A stretch of 64,000 nucleotides of DNA from an uncultured Bacteroidales bacterium. Lineage in GTDB: Bacteria > Bacteroidota > Bacteroidia > Bacteroidales > Paludibacteraceae. Every line of letters begins with the position of its first letter. Position 1 is the first letter of the stretch. The notes under the pieces were generated by a model. The model did not search any database. It saw only the letters and a program-made list of their open reading frames with translations, and was not told the DNA's origin. The stretch is from positions 170,312 through 234,311 of the forward strand of contig CAKVEC010000004.1 of assembly GCA_934728255.1 (NCBI GenBank), given 5' to 3'. Position numbers and translations under genes: made by a program. Positions 16,235 to 23,235 of the stretch are shown one piece after another.

Positions 16235-17233
16235 TTATTTTATAGCCTGGTTGGCAGTAATAATCACCATTTGTACAATATCCTGCACTTTGCAACCGCG
16301 GCTCAAGTCATTTACAGGAGCAGCAATACCCTGCAGAATCGGACCTACAGCGTCTGCACCCGAGAAACGCTCTACCAACTTGTACCCTATATTGCCGGCT
16401 TGCAGGTCGGGGAATACCAGTACATTGGCTTTTCCGGCTACCGGCGAACCCGGTGCTTTCGTTGCAGCCACACGCTCTACCAAAGCGGCATCTGCCTGCA
16501 ACTCGCCATCGATAGCCAAGTCCGGTGCCAACTCTTTGGCGATACGGGTAGCCTCCGTCACCTTGTCCACCAACTCGTGCTTTGCCGAACCCTTCGTCGA
16601 GAACGACAGCATAGCCACCCTCGGCTCAAAACCGCCCAATGTGCGTGCAGTCTCTGCCGTCGAAATAGCAATCTGCGCCAACTGTTGCGCATCGGGATTG
16701 GGGTTCACAGCGCAGTCTGCAAATACCAGGAACCCATTCTCACCCAACTGCTTTGCTGGGGTAAACATCAGGAACGCACCCGATACAATCGATACACCCG
16801 GTTTGGTCTTCAGTATCTGGAAAGCGGGGCGGATAGTGTCTGCCGTCGTACCGCGTGCACCGGCCAACTCACCGTCTGCATCACCGTTCTTTATCATCAG
16901 ACAGCCCAAGTACAAGGGGTCTTGCGCTTTCTTTGCCGCATCCTCAGGCGTCATGCCTTTTGCCTTACGCAGTTCATAAAGCAAATTGGCATATACCGGC
17001 ATTTTTTCATCGTGCAAAGGGTCGATAATTGTGGCGTTTTTGATATATTCATAACCATTCTCCTCTGCCATTTTACGAATGGTCTCGGGATTGCCAATTA
17101 GGATAAGGTTGGCGATTTTGTCTTTCAGGATGATGTTTGCAGCCTCCAGAGTACGAGGTTCGTCTCCTTCGGGCAATACAATACGTTGCAAGTTAGCCTG
17201 CGCACGCTCGCGCATTTGTTGTAGAATGTCCAT
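16235..17233 (-). CDS. pta: Phosphate acetyltransferase
   Basis: A 332-residue short-form Pta without the N-terminal DRTGG/regulatory domain. Family motifs include RIVLPEGDEPRTLEAA near the start, GCLMIKNGDADGELAGA, and at the C-terminus GSPVAGKANVLVFPDLQAGNIGYKL, GPILQGIAAPVNDLSRG. It makes acetyl phosphate from acetyl-CoA and feeds AckA. A promoter about 240 bp upstream gives a long leader that contains three 11-bp repeat units. Confidence 0.96.
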   Translation of the reverse strand: MDILQQMRERAQANLQRIVLPEGDEPRTLEAANIILKDKIANLILIGNPETIRKMAEENGYEYIKNATIIDPLHDEKMPVYANLLYELRKAKGMTPEDAAKKAQDPLYLGCLMIKNGDADGELAGARGTTADTIRPAFQILKTKPGVSIVSGAFLMFTPAKQLGENGFLVFADCAVNPNPDAQQLAQIAISTAETARTLGGFEPRVAMLSFSTKGSAKHELVDKVTEATRIAKELAPDLAIDGELQADAALVERVAATKAPGSPVAGKANVLVFPDLQAGNIGYKLVERFSGADAVGPILQGIAAPVNDLSRGCKVQDIVQMVIITANQAIK

Positions 17234-17358
17234 AATTTTATTGTGTTATAAATTTATTCCTGTGCTCGGTTTTCTATGTTCTGTTCCCTTGTCCTGTTTC
17301 TTTATCATCAGGCAACTTTTATGCACTTTATGCAAAAACGTACCTTATAGTACCGATT

Positions 17359-17391
17359 ACGTAGAAAAGACGTAGAAAGGACGTAGAAAGA
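17359..17391. repeat. Three tandem 11-bp units (ACGTAGAAAGG type) in the pta leader
   Basis: Units 17359-17369, 17370-17380 and 17381-17391 differ only at the last two positions. They lie in the inferred 5' untranslated region of pta. The rest of 17234-17474 holds no gene that I can support. Confidence 0.85.
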
Positions 17392-17474
17392 ATAGGCTTT
17401 TTCTATACACTTATGCAGTTTGCTGACTGCATACAATGCATAATCAACGCATTTTTTCCGCCTAAATAGTGCCG

Positions 17475-17506
17475 CAAAGTTAAGAAAATATCGGCAATTA
17501 TGCAAT
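17475..17506 (-). promoter_or_regulatory. Promoter of pta
   Basis: On the minus strand TAACTTTG (17475-17482) is preceded at 20 bp by ATTG (17503-17506). It lies back to back with the OmpA-LysM promoter at 17543-17573. Confidence 0.65.
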
Positions 17507-17542
17507 ATCAGACTATAAAATTGAAGATTTTTACACTTTTTC

Positions 17543-17573
17543 TTTGTCAATCAAAAAAAAAGCAGTACTTTTG
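17543..17573 (+). promoter_or_regulatory. Promoter of the OmpA-LysM gene
   Basis: TTTG (17543-17546), a 19-bp spacer with an A9 run ending GCAG, then TACTTTTG (17566-17573). The leader to ATG 17613 would be about 33 nt. Confidence 0.8.
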
Positions 17574-17612
17574 CAGACCGAATCGGAGCAATTCAATATT
17601 TTATGTTTTGTT

Positions 17613-19199
17613 ATGTACAAGCGTTTTTTTATTACATTATTGTTGGCAGGTGCCTTGGTGTTGAGCGTTAATGCACAGCGTAGAGACGATATTAAGGGCG
17701 CTCATCCGTGGAAAACGGAGGAAAATAAGCAGATTGCTACCGATTATAGTCATTGGTCTTTGTTATTTAATGCAGGGTTCAACTCGTTTGACGGTGACTT
17801 CAATGCCGAGATGCTGCATCCGGTTTACGCTCCCGCGTTGGGATTGGACGTTGAATATGCTTTCAATCCGTTCTTGGCTTTGGGAGTGAACTATATGTTC
17901 GATATATACCGTGTTACCGGTAACACCAAAACAGGAGATAATGCGGATATTCTGCTCCGCGGGATGATGCATCGAGGAGGCGCATACTTGGCGGTTGACT
18001 TAATGAACTGCTTCTACCCGCGCGCAGAACGCAAGATCTTCAGTTTCCAACTTCTCGCCGGCGGTGGTGCAGGCTGGTTCAAAAACAGCACGTACTTTTT
18101 AGATGACTCGCGCAGTCATACCGGGAGTGCAGAACCGTTGAAAATGGATAGTTATAAGGGGCGTCCGTATTTGTTGGGAGGGGTAAATTTTGAATTCAAC
18201 CTCAGCCGTGGTGTCGCTTTGGGTATCAAGGGTACATATTCCTATTTTACCAAAGATGATATCGATGGGCGCGGCTATCAGGGACTGGGCGCAGTTGCCA
18301 GCAAAAACAACGATGGTATATTCGATGTTACACTCAACTTGCGCTACAAGATTGATGCTGTGCATAAGACACACGTACGCAACATTACATCCTACTATGC
18401 AGTTGATCAACAGTTGGCTGCTAACGAATTGGACAAGCGACCTAAGAGCATCGATACAGGCGCACGCAGAGATACAGTCGTCGTCATACACAAAGATACG
18501 GTCGTTATGCAATCGAAAGTATCTGTGGAAAAACCGGAGGAGTCCTATTTTGTTTATTTCGAAACAGGCAAATCCGCTCTTACATCCGAGGGACTGATTA
18601 CTATCCAGCAGGTTGCCGCTCGCTTGGAGCGTAACAAACAGCGTTATGCTGTAGTTATGGGCTATTGCGACAACACCGGTTCCGACAATATCAACAACAT
18701 ATTGGGCGAGAAACGTGCTGAAGAGGTAATGAATGAGTTGATCGAGGAATACGGCATCAGTGCAGATCGCATTACGGCTTGCGGATATGGCAGGGTAATC
18801 GGCAAACGCAGCAAAGCCGCTTACGGACCTAACCGCCGCGCAGAAATTCGTATCGTTACTCGCGAAGAATTCGAGCAGATGAAAGCCGAGTGCGCCGAAG
18901 GACGTATAAACACGAGCATGTCATTGAATAATGATACGGATTTGGAGACATTGGCGGACGCTGTTTTAGACAAAGTGGCAGTATCAAAAAATATGACGCT
19001 CAGTCAGTTGGCACGCCACTATTACCAAAATACGCATTGTTGGATTTTTATCTACCAAGCCAATAGGAAGGTTATTTCCAACCCGAATGCGTTGACAACC
19101 GGCACAGAGTTAGTAATCCCCGGACTTACCGAGGCACAACGTACCATCACCAAGGATAAATGCCTTGATATATACAAAAAACTCCGTGCCAACAAGTAA
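17613..19199 (+). CDS. Outer-membrane OmpA-family protein with C-terminal LysM-like domain
   Basis: A 528-residue protein with a signal peptide (MYKRFFITLLLAGALVLSVNAQ). The mature N-terminal part (about 25-260) looks like an outer-membrane beta-barrel with alternating aromatic strands. A Thr/Val linker leads to an OmpA peptidoglycan-binding domain (about 310-425; YFETGKSALT, ITACGYGR, NRRAEIRIV). The last 75 residues resemble a LysM or FimV-type domain (MTLSQLARHYY, NPNALTTGTELVIPG). ATG 17613 is chosen because it begins the signal peptide and lies just after a good promoter. It probably tethers the outer membrane to peptidoglycan. Confidence 0.85.
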   Translation: MYKRFFITLLLAGALVLSVNAQRRDDIKGAHPWKTEENKQIATDYSHWSLLFNAGFNSFDGDFNAEMLHPVYAPALGLDVEYAFNPFLALGVNYMFDIYRVTGNTKTGDNADILLRGMMHRGGAYLAVDLMNCFYPRAERKIFSFQLLAGGGAGWFKNSTYFLDDSRSHTGSAEPLKMDSYKGRPYLLGGVNFEFNLSRGVALGIKGTYSYFTKDDIDGRGYQGLGAVASKNNDGIFDVTLNLRYKIDAVHKTHVRNITSYYAVDQQLAANELDKRPKSIDTGARRDTVVVIHKDTVVMQSKVSVEKPEESYFVYFETGKSALTSEGLITIQQVAARLERNKQRYAVVMGYCDNTGSDNINNILGEKRAEEVMNELIEEYGISADRITACGYGRVIGKRSKAAYGPNRRAEIRIVTREEFEQMKAECAEGRINTSMSLNNDTDLETLADAVLDKVAVSKNMTLSQLARHYYQNTHCWIFIYQANRKVISNPNALTTGTELVIPGLTEAQRTITKDKCLDIYKKLRANK

Positions 19200-19272
19200 T
19201 CTTTTGATTACAAATTACAAATTAGTAATTACAAATTAACAAAATAGGTTCGTATCGCCTTATAGATACGAT

Positions 19273-19347
19273 GGTCTCATAGCTCAGTTGGTTAGTAGCA
19301 CCTGACTCATAATCAGGGGGTCCTAGGTTCAAGCCCTAGTGGGACCA
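19273..19347 (+). tRNA. tRNA with CAT anticodon (elongator Met, or Ile2)
   Basis: Acceptor stem GGTCTCA/TGGGACC, anticodon stem CTGA/TCAG with loop CTCATAA, T arm CTAGG/CCTAG with GTTCAAG. The sequence CTCATAA fits elongator Met, or an Ile2 tRNA if lysidine-modified; I cannot decide from sequence. The D arm has a slightly expanded loop (75 nt in total). It is not an initiator: the acceptor begins with a normal G-C pair and the anticodon stem lacks the three G-C pairs. Confidence 0.88.
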
Positions 19348-19348
19348 C

Positions 19349-19383
19349 AAAAGGGGGATTATCCGAAAGGAAATCTCCCTTTT
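19349..19383 (+). terminator. Terminator of the CAT-anticodon tRNA
   Basis: AAAAGGGGGA pairs imperfectly with TCTCCCTTTT with an inner CCGAAAGG hairpin; TTTTGTGTG follows. Confidence 0.7.
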
Positions 19384-19467
19384 GTGTGCGTATTTCTTTC
19401 TTTATAGGTTTGGCGTGGTTTTTGCACGATTGGTACGTTATATTCTGTTTGCAAATTCTTGTAGCGT

Positions 19468-20457
19468 ATGTATTCTCTTTCTGTAATGATGCTTATTGCG
19501 GCACTGGTAATGGGTATTTTGGTATGCCTTGTCCCAAATGTGATATGGTTTCTATGGTGGGTTATAGCCGAGATGTTCCGTTTCTCCACGCCGCGTTATA
19601 CTCCTTTCTGTTGGACGGCTGCCGGTCTGGTAGCAGCCATGTGGCTCATTATGGCATACGGTTTCTTTGTCGGGCGTTTCCGCTTGGAGGTCAAACCGAC
19701 CACCTACACCAATGCACAACTGCCCGAAACCTTCAAGGGCTATAAGATTGTTCATATCAGCGACCTGCACCTCTCTACGTACGACGACCGACCTGCGGCA
19801 TTGCAACGCATTGTGGACTCTATCAATGCGCAGCAGCCAGACTTGATTTGCTTCACGGGCGATCTGGTAACAATCGGCATATCGGAAGCGGCACCCTATA
19901 CCGACATCTTGCGCCAACTGCACGCCACCGACGGGGTAGTGAGCGTATTAGGCAACCATGATTTGCTGATTTATACCCACCTGACTGAGCAGCAGCGTCT
20001 CGCCGAAGTGGAGCGTTTGGCTGACTATGAGCGCACGCAATTAGGCTGGAATCTCTTGCGCAATGAGCATCGGACTGTCGAGCGCAACGGACAGCATATC
20101 AACATCATCGGTGTGGACAACTGCTCCTGCGAGGGGGAGGGTTTCCGTACTATCTATGCAGGTGATCTACAGAAAGCCAAGGCGGGGGCTGACGGTTTCT
20201 CCATTCTCCTTTCACACGATCCGAGCCATTGGCGTGCCGAGGTGCTGAATACCGATATTCCGCTCACCTTGAGCGGACATACCCATTCGGGACAAATGCG
20301 TATCTTCGGTTGGGCGGCATCAAGTATCAGTTTCCGCGAGTCGGCAGGCTGGTACGAGCAGAACGGACAGTCCTTGTATGTCAATTCCGGCATCGGTTGC
20401 ACCCTCCCCGTCCGCCTCAACTGTCCGTCAGAGATAACAGTTATCACCCTGCAATAA
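19468..20457 (+). CDS. Membrane-anchored metallophosphoesterase
   Basis: A 329-residue protein with two hydrophobic segments in the first 70 residues, then a calcineurin-like phosphoesterase domain. Metal-binding motifs are HISDLHL (about 94-100), CFTGDLV (about 129-135), VLGNHD (about 160-165), LLSHDP and LSGHTHSGQ (about 268-276). It resembles the YaeI/YkuE group, some of whose members act on lipids (UDP-diacylglucosamine-like substrates); the substrate here is unknown. It ends 81 bp before the convergent DUF488 cassette. Confidence 0.88.
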   Translation: MYSLSVMMLIAALVMGILVCLVPNVIWFLWWVIAEMFRFSTPRYTPFCWTAAGLVAAMWLIMAYGFFVGRFRLEVKPTTYTNAQLPETFKGYKIVHISDLHLSTYDDRPAALQRIVDSINAQQPDLICFTGDLVTIGISEAAPYTDILRQLHATDGVVSVLGNHDLLIYTHLTEQQRLAEVERLADYERTQLGWNLLRNEHRTVERNGQHINIIGVDNCSCEGEGFRTIYAGDLQKAKAGADGFSILLSHDPSHWRAEVLNTDIPLTLSGHTHSGQMRIFGWAASSISFRESAGWYEQNGQSLYVNSGIGCTLPVRLNCPSEITVITLQ

Positions 20458-20538
20458 CCGCAATAGCACTACTCGCTATAATAGCCACAACCGCCCTGTC
20501 ATAGCAAAGCAGGTACATTGCGTATTGTGTTAACACCA

Positions 20539-21528
20539 TCAACGGCGGAGATAAGCGAGAACGAAGCGTATATCCTCATAGGAGACTTCTTTATCAAGTT
20601 CCTCATAGTAGATCTTGAGGTGCTCTTCATTGGGATGCTCATTGTACAAATCCCGTACACGAGAGATAGTCCAGTCATCCACCACTTGATGGATATCAAT
20701 ATCGCCACACTCAACATAAGGCAGAAGGTGTGATGCTATAGTAGAGACTGTGAGACAACGGCTATTGGCTATCTGCTCTATCGACTTACCACGACAGAAA
20801 GCATCGTAGGAAATATGGGCACTATTGGAAGACGAAGAAGAGGGAATGATAGAAGTTTTTTTACGAAAAGACATTCTGACAACGCCAGCAACCAATTTGT
20901 AGTGCAAGCCATTGCACTCAACACCGAGCGAGAGTGTAACAAAATACTTACTACCTCCGTTCGCCTCACCTATATCATTCTCCATTAGATGTCTAAATTC
21001 AGGATCTGTAACTGGGAAATCATATTCGTTGCCATTAAATGAGAAACTCATACGTGGCTGGGGTTGTTTGTCAACACGTTCTTTGAGATAGAAATGTGGT
21101 TTATCTGGACAGATCATCATCACCGAGTAGTCCAATCTATAGTAATAATTGTGATCAATATAGGTACGATTGTTGCCGAAAAGCACCTTACGATGTGTAG
21201 TGGATAGTTGTTTAAGCAAGTCTGCAGTAGGAGTCATAGTACCTACAACCGTTAGCGAGTCATAGTACCAATTTTCCTGTTGTGCCCCAGTTGGCACATG
21301 GCTTACATGTGAAGCACGGACAACATCAAACAATTCTATATTCAAAGCCTCATCATTAGGAACAGCACCAGCATCTGCGTAGCGGTTGATGGGTCTAAAC
21401 CAGACAGGAGTGTTCCAATCATCTGTTACCAACTCATATCCAGCATCTGTCGAACGAACCTCTACCCCTGCAATGCAGCGGTTATCATGCTTGTACGAAT
21501 TCGCCAAGCAAAGAAAATACTTATTCAT
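20539..21528 (-). CDS. Tandem-OB-fold protein with C-terminal helix-turn-helix (HTH_40-like)
   Basis: A 329-residue protein. Residues 1-225 are beta-rich and start KYFLCLANSYKHDNRCIAGV, a pattern I associate with the dual-OB domain family. A Ser-rich linker (about 225-240) follows. Residues 241-325 (SYDAFCRGKSIEQIANSRCL, TVSTIASHLLPYVECG) match the helix-turn-helix region at the C-terminus of some RecQ helicases. Both parts suggest nucleic-acid binding. ATG 21528 is preferred over an in-frame TTG four codons upstream. It is the third gene of a compact cassette, 18 bp after the first DUF488 gene listed below. I know no experimental function. Confidence 0.7.
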   Translation of the reverse strand: MNKYFLCLANSYKHDNRCIAGVEVRSTDAGYELVTDDWNTPVWFRPINRYADAGAVPNDEALNIELFDVVRASHVSHVPTGAQQENWYYDSLTVVGTMTPTADLLKQLSTTHRKVLFGNNRTYIDHNYYYRLDYSVMMICPDKPHFYLKERVDKQPQPRMSFSFNGNEYDFPVTDPEFRHLMENDIGEANGGSKYFVTLSLGVECNGLHYKLVAGVVRMSFRKKTSIIPSSSSSNSAHISYDAFCRGKSIEQIANSRCLTVSTIASHLLPYVECGDIDIHQVVDDWTISRVRDLYNEHPNEEHLKIYYEELDKEVSYEDIRFVLAYLRR

Positions 21529-21546
21529 GGTATATATCAAATAGGA

Positions 21547-21993
21547 TTAGTGTAAATGTACAATACAAACATTCTTGTCTGCATTGTGATCACGGAAATA
21601 CTCAGCAACGAGCCGGCGATGACAATGCTCAGGCGTATCCTCGGAGCATAGAAAGCAACAATTGTCATAGTCTTCGACGTTATATCGCTCGGCAATGCGT
21701 CGCTTAGCCAATATCTGAGCGAACTGTTTCTCATATCCACCCCAGTCAATATTCTTGTCTTGGTAGTCCTTGAGCAGTTCCTTTGTAGGGGCTAATTGTG
21801 TGTCGTGCTCGTATTGTGCACCACAGAGTTCTTTCATAAAATACTCAAGATCCTGTCCTTTGGCAAACCCGGCCAATTGACTGGAGTTGCTGATACGGAT
21901 ATCGACTAGTTTACGTACGTGTGCATTCTTGAGTAATGTAAAGAACTTACGTGCATCTTTCTTGGTAAATCCAATCGTGTAAAGAGTAATCAT
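21547..21993 (-). CDS. DUF488-family protein (short form)
   Basis: A 148-residue protein with the DUF488 pattern: ITLYTIGFTKK at the start, VDIRISNSSQLAGF (about 31-44) and a C-terminal CFLCSEDTPEHCHRRLVAEYF (about 113-133) with the CxE-P-CHR core. The conserved Cys, Glu and His suggest a catalytic or metal site, but no reaction is established to my knowledge. Its ATG overlaps the stop of the upstream DUF488 gene (ATGA), so translation is coupled. It may act with its paralogue as a heterodimer. Confidence 0.85.
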   Translation of the reverse strand: MITLYTIGFTKKDARKFFTLLKNAHVRKLVDIRISNSSQLAGFAKGQDLEYFMKELCGAQYEHDTQLAPTKELLKDYQDKNIDWGGYEKQFAQILAKRRIAERYNVEDYDNCCFLCSEDTPEHCHRRLVAEYFRDHNADKNVCIVHLH

Positions 21994-22655
21994 AGGTATT
22001 GTGTATCTGATTCTTGTTGATGATAAGCTATTTCCTTATTTTTTTGACGGTAAGCGAGTACTATTTGCTGCTCAGTCGTACACTCGTTCAGTCCAAAGAG
22101 GTCCGGTGGGCATACAGCGGGTATTTTACCTTTCTTCTCATACTCGGATATCATTTCATCTTGTAGTGTCTTATGATCCACGGTGTATATACTGAGTTCA
22201 CCATTTGAGAGAATCTTCTTGACTATATGCTTGACATGTACCCCATGCTCGTAGAAATAGCGGGAAACGAGGGCAAAACGATGGCACTCCAGCGGATTAC
22301 CTTCCGAGCACATAAGGGAAATTCGGAAGCCTTTATTAAGTCCATCCATAAGACGATCTACTCCGCGCAGAAAAGCGGGTGTCGTTACTGCTTTCTCAAA
22401 ATCGACATTATTATGCTCGTCCAGGCAGTCGGTACGACGTGCTCCAAATTCCTTTCCAAAATGCATATAATGGATATGGTTACGCCCAAGTTCCAAACGG
22501 AGTATATCACTATTGAATTGGGGATTATACTTACTTGCAGGCACACTTCGCACATCCACTATCACATTAATAAATTGGGATTGCAACATTTGGAGAAACT
22601 CGCCGAAAGACTGGTTGGAATGTCCTATGGTATATAACGTAAATGTTTCCGCCAT
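21990..22655 (-). CDS. DUF488-family protein (long form)
   Basis: A 221-residue protein, first gene of the cassette. The DUF488 core is complete: LYTIGHSNQSFGEFLQML, VIVDVRSVPASKYNPQFN (about 33-50), HFGKEFGARR and SLMCSEGNPLECHRFAL (about 111-127). The C-terminal 70 residues form a charged helical extension with QQIVLAYRQKNKEIAYHQQ. Base composition of the cassette is more AT-rich than the flanking housekeeping genes, which suggests horizontal acquisition. A good promoter lies 23 bp upstream. Confidence 0.85.
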   Translation of the reverse strand: MAETFTLYTIGHSNQSFGEFLQMLQSQFINVIVDVRSVPASKYNPQFNSDILRLELGRNHIHYMHFGKEFGARRTDCLDEHNNVDFEKAVTTPAFLRGVDRLMDGLNKGFRISLMCSEGNPLECHRFALVSRYFYEHGVHVKHIVKKILSNGELSIYTVDHKTLQDEMISEYEKKGKIPAVCPPDLFGLNECTTEQQIVLAYRQKNKEIAYHQQESDTQYL

Positions 22656-22677
22656 TTTAAAGTATTAATTGGAAGTG

Positions 22678-22709
22678 CAAAATTACGACTTTTTGGGGGA
22701 TAAAACAAA
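22678..22709 (-). promoter_or_regulatory. Promoter of the DUF488/tandem-OB cassette
   Basis: On the minus strand TTTG (22706-22709), a 20-bp spacer ending GTCG, then TAATTTTG (22678-22685). The start site would be about 16 nt before the ATG. Confidence 0.75.
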
Positions 22710-22792
22710 ATAAAAAATGCAAAAGCATATTTTCATCTAACAATATCGGCTATTTTTTATAATTTTACACATTGTGAAAGTGCAAAAGGCAT

Positions 22793-23082
22793 AAAAAAGC
22801 ATATTTCGTAGTAGGGCACTGCGGTGATATGGTGGTTTGTAATGTTCTGTCCATGAACACGGAAACTGGTCATTTTGGGGAGGGAATAATGTCTATGGCA
22901 GCGGTGCTGTAGGAGGTGTTTAGGCTTGAATACAAAGTAGCATAGCGAATGTCTCGTTCGCAGGAGACCAGATACTATGTGTGTATGTTATCTATATGTC
23001 TGCCAACGGCTGCATTGCAACGGTTTGCCGGTCTGGCATATACATTGCCCTCCCGCTTTCCCTTACCACGCAAGACGTTAGC
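22793..23082 (-). ncRNA. Candidate structured RNA or long leader upstream of the DUF488 cassette
   Basis: A near-ideal promoter (23088-23119) reads into a region with no convincing protein gene. The predicted minus-strand RNA has several short perfect stems: GCGAA/UUCGC, CAGC/GCUG, GUGUUC/GAACAU, UGCCA/UGGCA and a long-range GGGAGGG/CCCUCCC. A T6 run at 22793-22798 could mark the end but lacks a strong preceding hairpin. I find no RNase P, tmRNA or SRP RNA signature. It could instead be an extended leader for the DUF488 cassette. The 3' boundary is a guess. Confidence 0.35.
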
Positions 23083-23087
23083 AACCG

Positions 23088-23119
23088 CAAAAGTACAACA
23101 AATGTTTGAATTGTGCAAA
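23088..23119 (-). promoter_or_regulatory. Orphan promoter reading into the gap before the DUF488 cassette
   Basis: On the minus strand TTTG (23116-23119), 20-bp spacer, TACTTTTG (23088-23095). The nearest downstream start codon of a supported gene is more than 430 bp away. Confidence 0.7.
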
Positions 23120-23173
23120 TGATTATTGATATTTATTATCAAACAGGGTCTAACAAGTTTACGGCGGAAACAA

Positions 23174-23209
23174 ACAAAAAAAGAACCGCCCCTCTTTCTG
23201 GGGCAGTCC
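23174..23209 (-). terminator. Terminator of the pyrE-to-nfnAB operon
   Basis: GGACTGCCCC pairs over 10 bp with GGGGCGGTTC (minus strand, 23183-23209) and is followed by TTTTTTTGTTTG. It lies 27 bp after the nfnAB-like stop codon. Confidence 0.88.
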
Positions 23210-23235
23210 TTTTCTTTCATTATTTATATATCCTA

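Noticed and set aside
22975..23220. 81-residue minus-strand open frame before the DUF488 cassette
   Set aside because: It runs across a terminator and a good promoter, is Arg/Asn/Cys-rich and has no motif. The region is better read as control sequence or RNA.
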